Source of the DNA: Cricetulus griseus | Lineage: Eukaryota; Chordata; Mammalia; Rodentia; Cricetidae | Assembly: GCF_003668045.3 (NCBI RefSeq) | Contig: NC_048600.1 | Location: 26,132,437-26,196,436, forward strand | Length of the DNA stretch: 64,000 bases | Direction of reading: 5' to 3' | Program-made: the position numbers and the translations under genes | In this document: positions 12,075-23,900 of the stretch, one piece after another | Layout of the letters: the number at the start of each line of letters is the position of its first letter | Numbering within the stretch: the first letter of the stretch is position 1 | The notes under the pieces: model-generated | What the model saw: only the letters and a program-made list of their open reading frames with translations | Told to the model about the DNA's origin: nothing | Databases searched by the model: none

Positions 12075-12970
12075 AAATATGTGTTCTTAAAAAGCCATGC
12101 AGAGGAATATTGGAGAAATTAGAATAGTATCAGGCTTTTAACCAAAAGAGTAAGAAAATTTGTAGTGATTAAAATAAAGTTGTGATCACAGTAAGTCTCT
12201 TGGCAGTTGTGCCCAACATCACAAACATGTGTGCACCTGTAGCCTTAGTTCAGTCCCCGAGGCTTGAGGTTTTTTTCTTTGAGACAGTGTATATTATATG
12301 TTTTGAATAGGAGCAGTTGCTTAGGAGGCTCTGTGCTTTAGGAAGGCATTTCTTCCTGACTTCTGACATTTTCCTTACTGATAAAAGCTTATATTGATAA
12401 AGCTTTCTCTTTAATTTGAGAAAACTTGCTCATCATCATTTAAAAACATCAACATGCTAGAGGAAATTATGTTCACTTAATTGTTCATTCCTTCTTTTAT
12501 TGAAGGTCTCATGGTTAGAAACTGTGAACTTAGTCCCCAGTTCAGATAGGCTCTGGATGAATGTGCGCATTATTGAGGGTCCATGTTACTTCAGCCTCAT
12601 TCTTTTTTGCCTCATTTTTGGTTATAAGAGCTTAATATATGGAAAAGGTGAAGGGCCAACTTTTTATTGCTGTTACTACTTTCATTTTGTTTTAATTTAC
12701 ACCTGTGATGTATACTTCAAGTTTTAAATAATTTCAGTGTAGTGGACACTATATTTAAATTTTGTAGTTTGCTGTGTTTTGACATGTCTGTGCTTTAAAA
12801 TGGCACAATTTTAATCTGAGATTAGGTAAAGAGTTTAAATATTAGTAGGCAATATGCAAGAGTAGTCATGTATAAGATACATGTATTTTACATTATATCA
12901 CAGTTAGTTTAATGTTGTTGCCAAGAGTGAAATGTTACTGAAATCTGCTGTATTAAATTTTACCTGTGTG

Positions 12971-13040
12971 GTTGTAGCTCCGAGGTGGACCACTTACCTG
13001 AGCTGGCAGTGGCTCTAGGCATGATCCCTAGAGCTACAAC
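12971..13040 (+). repeat. ID-like tRNA-derived SINE remnant with inverted ends
   Basis: gttgtagctc at 12971-12980 and gagctacaac at 13031-13040 are perfect 10-base inverted repeats. Between them are ID-like segments (cacttacctgagc, catgatccct). It is not an intact tRNA: the cloverleaf stems do not form beyond the terminal one. Confidence 0.5.
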
Positions 13041-13337
13041 AGTCATATTGTAACATTCAACCCTGTCATTCCTGTGTCTCAGCAGATCGTTTTTTGTACA
13101 CCCTGTGGGGTACACATTTACAGTTTAGGAGACTTTCAGGTTTTTTGGCCATCTGGTGGATGCCTGAAAATAAATCTGGGCTACAACATGACTTTGAGAA
13201 ATAGTTTTTCAAGCCTAAAAGGTGGTACGGAGACAAAGTTCATTCACATATATATTTTGTTGCTTTTCTCTTTTAAATGAAAGAAAGATTGTGGCTATTT
13301 GTGGGTTACAATTAAACAAAAATTCAGGTTCAACATT

Positions 13338-13480
13338 TTTGTTTTGGTTTGGTTTCAGTTTTTCATGACAGGGTTTCTCTGTAGTCCTGGCTGTCTTGGA
13401 CACTCTATAGACCAGGATGGCCTTGCCTGCCTCTGCCTCCTGAGCTCTGGGATTAAAGGCCTGTACCACTACCACTGGGC
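13338..13480 (-). repeat. B1 SINE
   Basis: catgacagggtttctctgta, tatagaccaggatggcctt, gggattaaaggcctgt. Confidence 0.9.
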
Positions 13481-13621
13481 ATAAATAGTTTTGTTTTGTT
13501 CAATGAGTTGCTTATATGTACTTGGTAGACAAGAAATCCTTAGTCCTGCTCAAGGAAGTGCCAGAAATGAAGGAACAGTAAACAGGAGTTCTACGTGGTG
13601 ATGGTTACTAGCTGTACTTAA

Positions 13622-13800
13622 GTGGTCAAGAGAGTTTTAGAAAAGTCTGCTGCTCTTCCAGAGGGCCTGAGTTCAGTTCCCAGCACCTACATAGAATGGC
13701 TCAAGCCACTTTAGCTCTCTCTAGCTCCAGGGAATCTGCTATTCTTCTCCAGCACCTGGGGACACCTGCACATACACATACACATACACATACACATAAT
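13622..13800 (+). repeat. B2-type SINE with (ACACAT)n tail
   Basis: gctgctcttccagagggcctg, gttcccagcacctacatag, then a short hexamer run at 13764-13798. Confidence 0.8.
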
Positions 13801-14087
13801 TTAACATAATGGAAAGTAAATCTTTAAAAAGAAAGGCTGCTTTTACTTTTTCATTAAAATGAGGTAGGCTGTTGTAGCTGCCTATTTACATACAAAGTTA
13901 GAAGGAGAAAGCACAAAAGAGCACATGTTTTAGAACAGCGGTGCCACCTACTCTCCACTCGATGAGGATTCCTTGAGACTGTTGTATGGACAAAAGAGAA
14001 AGCTGCTTGTTTCATGTATTCCTTTCCCAGTGTGGTGTGGCTTGTTTCTTTTTTTTAAAAATAAAAATTAAATTAAAAAGTGACTTG

Positions 14088-14270
14088 GAGCTGGAGAGAT
14101 GGCCCCGTGCTTAAGATCACATATTGGTATGGTACAGGACCCAGGTTTGTTTCCAGCACCCTTATCAGGTCATCCATAATGTATGTAGCTCTAGGTTCAG
14201 GAGATCTGACACACCGAGGGTACTGTACTCACATGTACAAACTCACACATACTAAAAAAAAGGTAAGGTT
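14088..14270 (+). repeat. B2 SINE
   Basis: ggagctggagagatggcccc, ggacccaggtttgtttccag, aggagatctgacacacc, A-rich end. Confidence 0.88.
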
Positions 14271-14382
14271 GATACTTCATTTATTTTCTCCTCAATGTGT
14301 TTCCTCAGCCCTCTCTCCAGCCTCCTTCAGTAACTTTTTATGTAAGATTTAAAAAAAAAAATAAAGGAAAAATAAAGGCCTT

Positions 14383-14503
14383 GATGGTTAGCCCCGGCTG
14401 GTCCAGAATTTACTACATAGACCAGGCTGGCCTTGAACTCACTGAGATCTGCTTGCCTCTGTCTCCTGGGTTCTGGGATTAAAGGCGTGGATCATCATGT
14501 ACA
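14383..14503 (-). repeat. B1 SINE, partial
   Basis: catagaccaggctggccttg, actcactgagatctgcttg, ctgggattaaaggcgtgg. Confidence 0.88.
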
Positions 14504-15485
14504 GCAGAAAATGAATGCTGTTGTTTTAGAAATAATCCAACTAGAATGATTCTTTAATTTCACCTCAGGTTTCCCAGCATGGGAGCTGTCCATTCCCTCA
14601 CTGCTTAACTGTGTGCCTGGCGGCTGTAAAGCTCCCCTAGATGGCGGCATTCAGACAGATGCTGTGTTACTTTTTCTGATAGTTTATCATGGGGGAAGTG
14701 CTTAAATGACTAATTTGTTTTGTTCTATGGGGAATTTTGGGTAATATAGTATATATTCTTTGAATCTTGAGTAAGAATATTTTTTGTTTATAGAGGAAAA
14801 GATAATTAATTACTCATTATGAACTAAAGATCTAGTAATACAATTTGACTAATTTTATTCCAAAATTTCTGAACTACATTGTGAATATTTTGGCCCATAT
14901 CTTTCACTGACTTAATATTTTATGGCAAAAACCTAGAATCTAATTAAAATATTAAGAGTACTAATAATTACTTGAAGTTGTATTAAGCCCAAACCAGTTA
15001 TTTGGCTTTTTCCCTGGGCAGATCTGAAAAGTTGTTTTAACTTCTCTAAGCTTATTCTTCACAACTCAGAAAAAAAGGATAACTACCTTCTTGCACAGTC
15101 TGCTAGGAAAATTAAACAAGGTGGTGTCACATGTAAGTATCTGTCAGTTTTGATACCAGGCCCTGGGCAAATTCTTGCTGTTAGCACTGCAGTAGTATTA
15201 AAGCCACGCCAACCTGACATTTAAATCTAGCTCTTTGATTGGGTCAGTAATAAGTTCTTACATATTTTCTTGCATCTAAAATTTGCTGTAGTTGATGACT
15301 TGCTATCACAACTCATTGTTATGCAGTTAATATCATTTTATAGTAGTCAATCTCTAAGGACCATAGCTGAGGTAGAACCAGTGAGGGCACTTGTAATGGG
15401 CACAAAATTTATGAAGGTACCCAAACTCCACAGCAATTAAAGTATTTTTAATATAATATTAAAAATGGATATGAAACTCTACAGA

Positions 15486-15612
15486 ATCCAGGAATGGTTG
15501 TGCTTACCTTTAATCCCAGCACTCAGAAGGCAGAAGCAGGTAGATTTCTGAGTTCAAGGTCAGTCTTGTCTACAGAGCAAGTTCCAGGACAGGACTACAC
15601 AGAGAAAACCTG
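15486..15612 (+). repeat. B1 SINE
   Basis: acctttaatcccagcactca, gttccaggacaggactacac, acagagaaaacctgtg. Confidence 0.88.
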
Positions 15613-15997
15613 TGTGTGGGGAAAATTAATTTTTTTATGGCTACTATGTCCTTAGTGAATATTTTAATACAAAATGAATATAATTTTCTGAGATACTTCA
15701 GAAAAGAGACTTAAATCCAAGGTGGGGAAAAGTGAGAAAGCTCTCCAAAGTGCATGTGGAAAATGAGTAATATCCAGACAGATAAGAGGGAGAGTTCTTG
15801 CTTCCAGAGAAGAGAGAATGCAGGGCACAGTGCTTGGAAGGCTAGAGACCAGCTGGGTGTGTGTGCTTCACTGCAGGAGCCTATGCCACCCTGCAGTTCA
15901 GAGTTCATACGTTTGGTTACTCTTTCAGCATCCTAAGTATGAATGGTACCTATTATTTCATCAGTGTATTCCCTATATTTTTAGGCATCAGGGAACC

Positions 15998-16088
15998 AAC
16001 CTTCCTTCCCTCCTTCCCTCCTTCCCTCCTTCTCTCTCTCCCTCCCTCCCTCCCTCCCTCCCTTCCTCCCCTCCCTCCCTCCCTCTTT
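15998..16088. repeat. (CTTC)n/(CCCT)n polypyrimidine tract
   Basis: About 90 bases of ccttccct- then ccctccct-type repeats, directly beside a B1 tail. Confidence 0.95.
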
Positions 16089-16089
16089 A

Positions 16090-16214
16090 TTGTTTCAATG
16101 CAGGGTCTCTCTGCACAGCTCTGACTGTTCTCGAACTCACAACGTAAACCAGGATGAACTCATAAAAATCCACCTTCTCTACCTGCTGAGTGTTGGGATT
16201 AAAGGCATCTTCAG
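16090..16214 (-). repeat. B1 SINE, diverged
   Basis: gcagggtctctctgcacagc, gttctcgaactcacaacg, gttgggattaaaggcatc. Confidence 0.8.
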
Positions 16215-16394
16215 GGGTCTTAAGAGATGGTTTTTCTGTAGTTGTAGGTAAGAATTTCATAAGAGGAAATAGGAAGACTGTTTTTATGGTCTGTTAAGCC
16301 AGTAACTTCAACTTTTATAATCAAGTTTCATGTGGCAAAATATATAGTTCATTTTCCCGTTAAATTTTTTTATTTAATTTATCTATCATTATTA

Positions 16395-16695
16395 TAGGTT
16401 TATGTGATGCATGTGTGTGAATGCAGATATATGTGTACCATGGTGTTTGTGTAGAGGTCAGATAGCAACTTTCAGGAGTTGGTTCTCCCCTTCCACCTTG
16501 TTGAGGCAAAGATTTCTTGTTTCTGCTGTTCTGAGTACTTAGATTACAGGAACTTTCTCCTGTCTCTGGCTCTCACCTCTTGGTAAAAGAGCTAGGATAC
16601 AGATATATCAGGCTTTTTACCATTGATTCTGGGGTCAAGTTCAGGTCATTAGGCTGGTGCAGTGCTTTACCTGCTGAGCCATTCCAGCAGCCCCT
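16395..16695 (-). repeat. B3/B4-type composite SINE
   Basis: tgtgtagaggtcagatagca and ggttctccccttccacctt mark the B3 part. A B1-like middle follows, then caagttcaggtcattaggct and ctgctgagccattccagc. Confidence 0.65.
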
Positions 16696-17447
16696 TTACC
16701 TTTTAGTTCATGCTTATTTCTTGTATTCCTTGGTAAATCTTGTCTTCTTCAGGCAAATATCTCTTTTACTAGGTAATAAACTCTTGTTGAAGATGGGATA
16801 AAGTTGGTCTTTACATAATTGGGCTTTGAAATCTTCTAATACCTACAAAACAATCCAGCATTATAAATAGCCTGTGTTTAGCTCTTAGTGATAAACGACA
16901 GCAGGTCAATTAATATGATTCAGATTTTTCTGGGTGAAATAGAAAGCACACATTTTTGTGAGACAGTATAAGCCTAGGCTGGCCTTTTAAATCACCTGCA
17001 TTTGTTTTAGGATATGTGCTCACACCTGAAGCTTTGGGGCTAGGAGCCTCTGATGAGAGAATATGCAGAGTTTGTCACCCTGGGTTTGGGTTACCTTACT
17101 TATTATGATCCTTTCTAGTTCCATCCATTTTCCTGGAGAAGGATGCCATCTTACTTATCTGTGGTCCCTCCCTGCCTTTTTTCCATATGCAATAGACACA
17201 AAATTAATGTTTTTAGGTGAAACTTATAAGCTGCATTTATCTTTGCTGGGTATCAAACTCCGGCCTTGTGTACACTCCCAGCTAACATTCTCAGGTTAGA
17301 AAACTTGTCCAAGCTATTGGGCATGTTGAACCCACAGTATATTAATGTGGGTTCATATTTACTCAGTGGGAGCAGCGTGTATGAGATTTAAAGACTTTTG
17401 AATGCTTGAGAATTATACAAACTTGCTTTTTACTCTTTATTTTTTAA

Positions 17448-17597
<150 letters not shown>

Positions 17598-17641
17598 TAA
17601 ATTTGTGGTACTTAAATCTATTAATTTTGTTAACCTGTGAC

Positions 17642-17903
17642 CTAGCCACTGTTCTATTGCTGTGAAGAGAGACATCATTACCAAGAGAACTCTTGATTAC
17701 ATCCTGATCCGCAGGCCAAAAGAGGGACACTAGGTTTGGCATGGGCTTTTGAAACCCAAAGCCCACTTTCAGTGACACACTTCCTCCAATAAGGCTACAC
17801 CTCCTAATCCTTTTAATCCTTTCAAATAATACCACTCCCTGGTGACTAAGCATTCGAATATATGAACCTCTGGGGTCATTCTTATTCAAACTACCACAAC
17901 CTA
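17642..17903 (+). repeat. Common rodent interspersed repeat (partner of 5860-6115)
   Basis: tgttctattgctgtgaagag, a shortened middle, gtgacacacttcctccaata, aaggctacacctcctaatcc and ttcaaactaccacaacc. Family name not assigned. Confidence 0.75.
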
Positions 17904-18292
17904 TTAATTTACTAAACTTGCTTTAATTAAGTATGCTATTTGTTTCATTTAAAAATAATATTTTCTCTTTTCAAAGTAACTTTGCTGAACTAAGTTACAA
18001 TATGTAAAGTAGATAAAATTTGAAAGGTAAAATTTATATGAGTTGTTAAGACCATATAAATATAACTCTTTGTTATGGCTGATATAAGCAAAATTTTAAG
18101 TTAATATGTAACTCTATGACTTTGCTTTTACTTATCCAGAAGACTTTAATAAGCTTTGTTTTAACAATTTATGTATATTAAGTCTCATTAAGGAAAAATG
18201 ACCTGATAGCAATTAGTACCGTGTATATGATTATCCTTAAAGTTTATCAGCATTATGTTGGAATAAGTGGATTCTGAAAATATATCCTCAAA

Positions 18293-18412
18293 GTGAGTTG
18301 GGCATGGTGGATAGTGCTTGTATGTAGCAATCCAGGAGGTTGAGACAGGAGGACTAGTACAGTTTTAAGGCTAGTTTGGGCTCTAAAGCAAGACAATCTC
18401 CAAAAAAAGGGA
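18293..18412 (+). repeat. B1-like SINE, old
   Basis: gttgggcatggtggatagtg, aggaggttgagacaggagg, ggctagtttgggctctaaag. Confidence 0.6.
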
Positions 18413-18426
18413 AAAGTTAATCCCAG

Positions 18427-18607
18427 GGGCCTGGAGGTGGCTCAGCTGTTAAGAACACATACTGTTCTTGCAGAGGACCTAAGTTCAGTTCCCAGCACCC
18501 AAGTCAGGTAGCTCATAACTACCTGCTAATAATTCCTGGGGAATCTGATGCCCTCATCTGGTTTCTGAGGGCACCACACTCATACAAACCCACACTCTTT
18601 AAACACA
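18427..18607 (+). repeat. B2 SINE, host of the solo LTR
   Basis: ggcctggaggtggctcagct, ttcttgcagaggacctaag, gttcccagcacccaag. Its A-rich tail resumes after the LTR at about 18986-19040. Confidence 0.88.
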
Positions 18608-18985
18608 TGATGGGGGATGTCCTTCTGTATGCTGTGAATATATATTTCTCTTATTGGTTGATGAATAAAGCTGTTTTGGCCAATGGACAGGCAGAATTTA
18701 GCTAGGTGGGAATTCTAAAGAAAGAGGCAGGGAAAGCGCCATGTAACGGCTGGAGAGTCAAGAGGCCTCGGCATCAACCTGGTAAGGCAAGGCCACGTGG
18801 AGATACACAGGTTAATAGAAACAGGTTAATAATTAAGAGAGAGCTAGTCAATAAAGAAGCTGGAGCCATTGGCTAAACGATTGTAACTGATAATAAGTCT
18901 CGAGTGGTTATTTCATTAAGAGGCTGTGGGACCTGGTAGGTGGAGAATAACTGGTCCAGTGAGACAGAGATGGAGATCTCCTACA
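18608..18985 (+). mobile_element. Solo LTR of an endogenous retrovirus-like element
   Basis: 378 bases starting TGATGGGGGATG and ending CTCCTACA (TG...CA). It is flanked on both sides by the perfect hexamer AACACA (18602-18607 and 18986-18991), a 6-bp duplication of the ERVK type. A candidate polyadenylation signal AATAAA lies near 18664. No internal region remains, so this is the product of LTR-LTR recombination. It sits in the tail of a B2, so it is younger than that B2. Confidence 0.85.
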
Positions 18986-19518
18986 AACACATAATGCAGA
19001 AAACTTAAAATTCTAAAAATGTCTAATAAAAAGGGGAAAGGAAGAGTAATGCATCTCCTTATCCACACAGTTAATCCTTTATTTGGGAATTGTCAGTGTT
19101 AGGGTTTTTTTTTTTTGTTACTATAGTAGTTGATATATTTGAAATATGTGATTACTGCCTTTTAGAGAAATAGGTTAAGCGTCATTGCTAAATTTGGAAT
19201 AATGAGTAATTTCACTCCTTCCTCTTCTCTTTTGAGATAACTTCTAGCAGTATGGCCTAGGCCAGCCTGAAATGTAGTCCTTGTGTTTAGCCTCCTGGTC
19301 CTGGGTGGCATGCCTGGCTTTGTGCTGCTTTCTGCCATGATTGATAAAGCATTAGGATTGCCTGGGTTGTTGATGTTACTTGTACACAGTGGAGCGAGAA
19401 GTGGAGCACCTTTAGTACTGCTTTTTGGCAGTGTGGCTTGTGAACGTGTGCCAACAAATCACAGAGCTTTGATCCCTTGATGCAAAGATAGCATACTTCT
19501 TAAAGTGTTTGTTTATTT

Positions 19519-19600
19519 CAGTGCTGGGGTGAAGCCTAGGACCTCACATGGTAAGCAAGCAGTTTGTCACTGTACCACACACATTCCCACACTTTGCAGT
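19519..19600 (-). repeat. ID-like SINE fragment
   Basis: gtgctggggtgaagcctagg, catggtaagcaagcag, ctgtaccacacacattccc: the reverse of an ID element. Confidence 0.6.
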
Positions 19601-19734
19601 GTTAAAATAGGATCCTAAAGACTAACAGAATCAGTTAAAAGTTAATTCTAATATCTAGAAATAAAACATGTTTACAAATAGGGTGACTATTTTTGAATGT
19701 TTCTAATATATGATTGCTATTAAAAGTATGGTGA

Positions 19735-19911
<177 letters not shown>

Positions 19912-20156
19912 TAGTTCTAAATTCTGTTCAGCCATTTGAGTAATTGGTTTTATGTCTTTGATACTGAGAGCCTCAGTGTTCCCATCTTTCAAAAAAAGGG
20001 CAGCCTGTCACTAATAGCATTCCAGCTTTAATACAGTGATTTGGAATAATGCCAGTTTGATTTCACATGTGATCTGCCTAAAAGTTAACACTACACTATA
20101 TTATACTCTGGCACTATACTGAATGAGAGCTGTGTTTTCATTAAGAAAGATCAGAC

Positions 20157-20256
20157 TGAAATTGAGCATGATGGTGAATGTCTTTAATCCCAGCATTCAG
20201 AATGTTGGGATAGACTAATCTCTGATTTCAAGGCCAGCCCAGCCATACAGTGAAGT

Positions 20257-20257
<1 letters not shown>
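20157..20257 (+). repeat. B1-like SINE
   Basis: tgtctttaatcccagcattc and ttcaaggccagcccagcc, truncated into a CA repeat. Confidence 0.8.
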
Positions 20258-20258
<1 letters not shown>

Positions 20259-20316
<58 letters not shown>

Positions 20317-20333
20317 AGAGAGAGACACACACA
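20259..20333. repeat. (AC)n microsatellite with (AG)n interruption
   Basis: About 27 AC units, then gagagagagaga, then four more AC units. Confidence 0.97.
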
Positions 20334-20817
20334 GTTAGCACTAGTGTTTATATTAAATGAGGCAGTATACTGGTGATCTTATTGTTAATACCTGAGCATG
20401 AGGCTTCAATAATTGTTCCTAGAGTTCAGTTCTGTTCTTGGGACCTAACAGTGTTTTATCCTCTTGATGGCAAGGAGAAACAGTGATCACTTTAAGTGTA
20501 AATTCTCTAAGTTCTGACCTGAAGAATAGACAAAGTACCTATTTTGTGAAGGCCACTGGGGAGGATGATGATTAAGTGAATTAATAAGATAAGAAATGCT
20601 TAGAGTACTCCCTGAGTGTTAACTGTTTTATTATTTTCATTGCTTATTTAATATATAGAGCCAAAATATATTTCATACAAATATATTGTTTTCTGGGTAC
20701 TTAATGATTTGTTGTGATTATGGAAGAGATACTAGAATTTGTGGTTGGATTTTGAACAGATGCGTGCCAGATCTTTACTTATCCTTGCTTTTCTTTTAGT
20801 TGTTTGCTTTTTGGCTT

Positions 20818-21022
20818 TGTTTTTTTGACAGGATCTACATTTTAGACTAGCTAGGAATTCATTGTGTTGAAAATGACCTTGAACTTCTGATCCTCTTCTA
20901 CTTCCCGAGTGCTAGAACTACAGGCATACCCATCATGCTCTGTTTTACAGGGTGTTGGGGACCTAGCACAGGGCTTCTCATATGCTAGGCAAGCACACTT
21001 ACCAATTGAGCAACATCCCAGT
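20818..21022 (-). repeat. B1-like plus ID-like pair (B4-type SINE)
   Basis: The B1 part is ttgacaggatctacatttt to gaactacaggcatacccat. The ID part is cagggcttctcatatgctag, gcaagcacacttaccaattg, agcaacatcccagtc. This order is that of a reversed ID-B1 fusion. Confidence 0.65.
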
Positions 21023-21029
21023 CAAACTG

Positions 21030-21163
21030 GTCGTGCTTTGTTTTGTTTTGAGACAGGGTCTCACTGTAGATCAGGCTGGCCTCCCAACTGACAGAGATCT
21101 TCCTGCCTCTGACTCCTGAAGTACTGGGATTAAAGGCATGCACCACCACACCTTGACTCAGCT
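21030..21163 (-). repeat. B1 SINE
   Basis: tgagacagggtctcactgta, gatcaggctggcctcccaac, ctgggattaaaggcatgc. Confidence 0.9.
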
Positions 21164-21753
21164 TTCCATGTTTTAATGTCAGAGTAGTTACTGGTCAATG
21201 CTAATGTGGTCATTATTGTGAAGTATGTCAAAGAAATGAAAGAAAAATATGTAGGTATAAAATTTTATTTTTGTTGTTGCTGTTAGCCAAAATCTTGTGT
21301 TTTTAAAAATGAAAAATATCTTAACATTTTATGAATCTGGTGCCTGATGCAAGAGCTTGTGTTTTGCTTTTGCCTCTGTTACCTTAGGCAGGGATTCTTT
21401 AAAAGGAGTAAAATTGTAAAGGAAACATCCATGTGTTTCTTCCATCTATTTTAAAGATTGATTTGTATGTAGTAAATTAGTATAATAGGTATAGGGAGAG
21501 ATTATTCCAATTTAGCACATCTTTATGATATGTTTTGTTTTTCCAAGTTAATTGAAGGAAGTTTCATAATAGCCCAAATTACTCTTTCCATATGAAATTT
21601 TTTTCTAGTTAGGTTGAAAGAAAAGGTTAGGTTACCGCAAAGGACAATGTTAACCAATTTCTACAAATAAAGTTTCATTCTAAGGGTAACTTTGGTATGT
21701 CACTCATGTGCCATAATATATGAGAGCATTGGTTCTGGAGTAAGCAGCAGTAT

Positions 21754-21980
21754 GGGGCTGGAGACATGGCTCCAGCCATGTGATCACTTGCTGCTCTTCA
21801 GAGGACTCAGGTTCAGTTTCAGCATTGCATGGGGTCTCACTACTGTCCTTAACTTTGGTGCCGTGGGATCCAGTGCCCTCTTCTGCCTTCACCACAAGAA
21901 TTGCATACACAGGGTTCACCTACATACACACAGCCAAAACACTCATATACGTAAAATAAGTAAATTCTTAAAAAAAACAT
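21754..21980 (+). repeat. B2-type SINE
   Basis: ggggctggagacatggctcc, tgctgctcttcagaggactc, a cagccaaaacactcata stretch, A-rich tail. Confidence 0.85.
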
Positions 21981-21998
21981 TGGGGATTAGGGAGGAGA

Positions 21999-22200
21999 GG
22001 CTGGAGAAATAGCTAAAGTGGTTAAGAGTATTACTGCCTCTTCCATAGGACACTTAACTGGTGGCTCACACTGTCCATAACTCTAGTTCCTGGGGATCTG
22101 ACACAGTCTCTTCTGGCCTCTCTGGGCACTACATGCATATGGTGCATAGACAAACATGCAGGCAAAACACCCATACACATAAAAATTTAAAAAGTATAAT
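21999..22200 (+). repeat. B2-type SINE
   Basis: gaggctggagaaatagctaa, gtggctcacactgtccataa, ggggatctgacacagtctct, aacatgcaggcaaaacaccc. Confidence 0.88.
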
Positions 22201-22750
22201 TAAAAAAGAAAACAACATCAAAAAGTAGTAGCTTCCCTACTAGGGTCTTTGATCTCAGCAGTAAAACTTCAATATACATTTTTGTATGTAATAGCTGGTA
22301 CTATGGAAAAAGAATCAGTGTTGACTGCTTCTGTTTGTAGCCTACAGGACATTGGTTTCCTGTCACCCAGGCTAAGCTCTCTCATCTTGGAGTAGCATTA
22401 GTAGCTACTTAACCTCAGAACATTTTTGTGAGTACTGAATTGGATTGCACATACATGTCTCTAGTGTGCTTCTCGGTTCTGACTAGTGAGATGGTTACCT
22501 CCAGGTCTCTTGTCAGGTATTTAAGTGGTTTTTACTTTTGAATAATCAGGTCTTGATCTGATTTTAGATGTGCATAGGTATATTACTTGTGTGGAGTCAC
22601 CATGGCAATACCAGACTTCATGAAAAACAACAGAAATTTCTTTTCATACCAGTTCTTGTGAAGCCTGGGAACCAGCTTATTGGCATCCTTTTTATTTGGA
22701 TGAATAAAAACATTTGAGACTATTGCAAAAGTGTCAGTTAAAAATCTTCC

Positions 22751-22934
22751 GGGGGGGGGGGGTTGGAGAAATGCTCAGAAGTTAAAAGCACTGACTGTTC
22801 TTCCAGAGATCCTGAGTTCAATTCCCAGCAACCACATAGTGGCTCACAACCATCTATAATGAGATCTGGTGCCCTCTTCTGGCCTTCAGGGATACATGCA
22901 GGCAGAACATTGTATATATAATAAATAAAATCTT
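22751..22934 (+). repeat. B2 SINE, host of a nested B1
   Basis: Begins in a G run, then tggagaaatgctcagaag, gttcaattcccagcaacc and gcaggcagaacattgtatat. The AATAAA-rich tail continues at 23098-23120 after the B1 insertion. Confidence 0.93.
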
Positions 22935-23097
22935 TTTTTGTTTTGTTTTGTTTTTCAAGACAGGGTTTCTCTGTGGCTTTTGGAGGCTGTCCTGGAACTA
23001 GCTCTTGTAGACCAGGCTGGTCTCGAACTCACAGAGATCTGCCTGCCTCTGCCTCCCGAGTGCTGGGATTAAAGGCATGTGCCACCAACGCCCGGCT
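22935..23097 (-). repeat. B1 SINE, recent, nested in B2 with 16-bp TSD
   Basis: Near-consensus cricetid-like B1 (ctctgtggcttttggaggct, ctagctcttgtagaccaggc, gctgggattaaaggcatg). The perfect 16-mer taataaataaaatctt flanks it at 22919-22934 and 23098-23113. Confidence 0.95.
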
Positions 23098-23129
23098 TAA
23101 TAAATAAAATCTTAAAAAAACAAAAACTT

Positions 23130-23340
23130 CCCTGGCAGCCTGGTGGTGGTGTTGGTGGCGGTGGCAGTGGTGGTGGTGGAGGCAGTGGCGGCGGCGGCAG
23201 TGGCAGCGACGCACACCTTTAATTTCAGCTCTTGGGAGACAGAGGCAGGCGATCTCTTGAGTTCAAGGCCAACCTGGTCTACAAAGCAAGTTTCAGGACA
23301 GCCAGGCCTATGCAGAGAAACCCTGTCTTGGAAAAACAAA
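23130..23340 (+). repeat. B1 SINE with expanded (GGT/GGC)n head
   Basis: The B1 head (normally one or two GGTGG units) has grown into about 65 bases of ggt/ggc/gga triplets (23140-23206). Then come cacacctttaatttcagc, caaggccaacctggtctac and gagaaaccctgtcttgg. Confidence 0.9.
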
Positions 23341-23548
23341 ACAAGGCAAAATAAAAACCAAGATGGCTAGTAAGTAAAGCTAGTAGCCTAATTTAGTCCT
23401 TTGAGCTTGCATAAAGGTGGAAGCAGAGAGGCTTTCATAAAGTTACTGTCTTGTCTCTGCATGTGTGCCTTGGTACCACCATACACATCGTGTGTACGTG
23501 GGTGCTTGCTCATACACATATACACAGAGTAATGATAATCAAAACTAA

Positions 23549-23612
23549 ATAGTAACTGGAGAGGTGGCTCAGCAGTTAAAGGGGCATGTGTTTCTCTTTG
23601 TCCCAAGTTTCT
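23549..23612 (+). repeat. B2 head fragment
   Basis: taactggagaggtggctcag and cagttaaaggggcatg only; the rest is lost. Confidence 0.55.
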
Positions 23613-23812
23613 CAAGACATACAGAGTCGTATAATGGTCTCTTTTCCTTCATCTTTTATGTTTTTTTTTTTTCCCTGAAAATTGTAGTTTCAAAGCCTTC
23701 CTGTTACTTTAGTCTCCACTTTTCTTTTTTCAGTATTCATTGCCTTTACTTTCATCAAAGCTACTTTTCCATTACTCAGTCATATATGAATACCTGCTTT
23801 TAGTTCCCTCTT

Positions 23813-23900
23813 CTGCTCAGTGTTTACTGAAGTAGTGGTCTCAAGTTGTGAAGTAAACTGCTCAGTGTTTACTGAAGTAGTGGTCTCAAGTTGTGAAGTA
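23813..23900 (+). repeat. 45-bp direct tandem duplication
   Basis: Two head-to-tail copies (23813-23857 and 23858-23900) starting ctgctcagtgtttactgaag. They are identical over all 43 bases that can be compared. Confidence 0.97.

Noticed and set aside
12971..13040. Possible tRNA gene
   Set aside because: Only the terminal stem pairs; no intact D and T arms or A/B boxes. Fits an ID-type SINE remnant.
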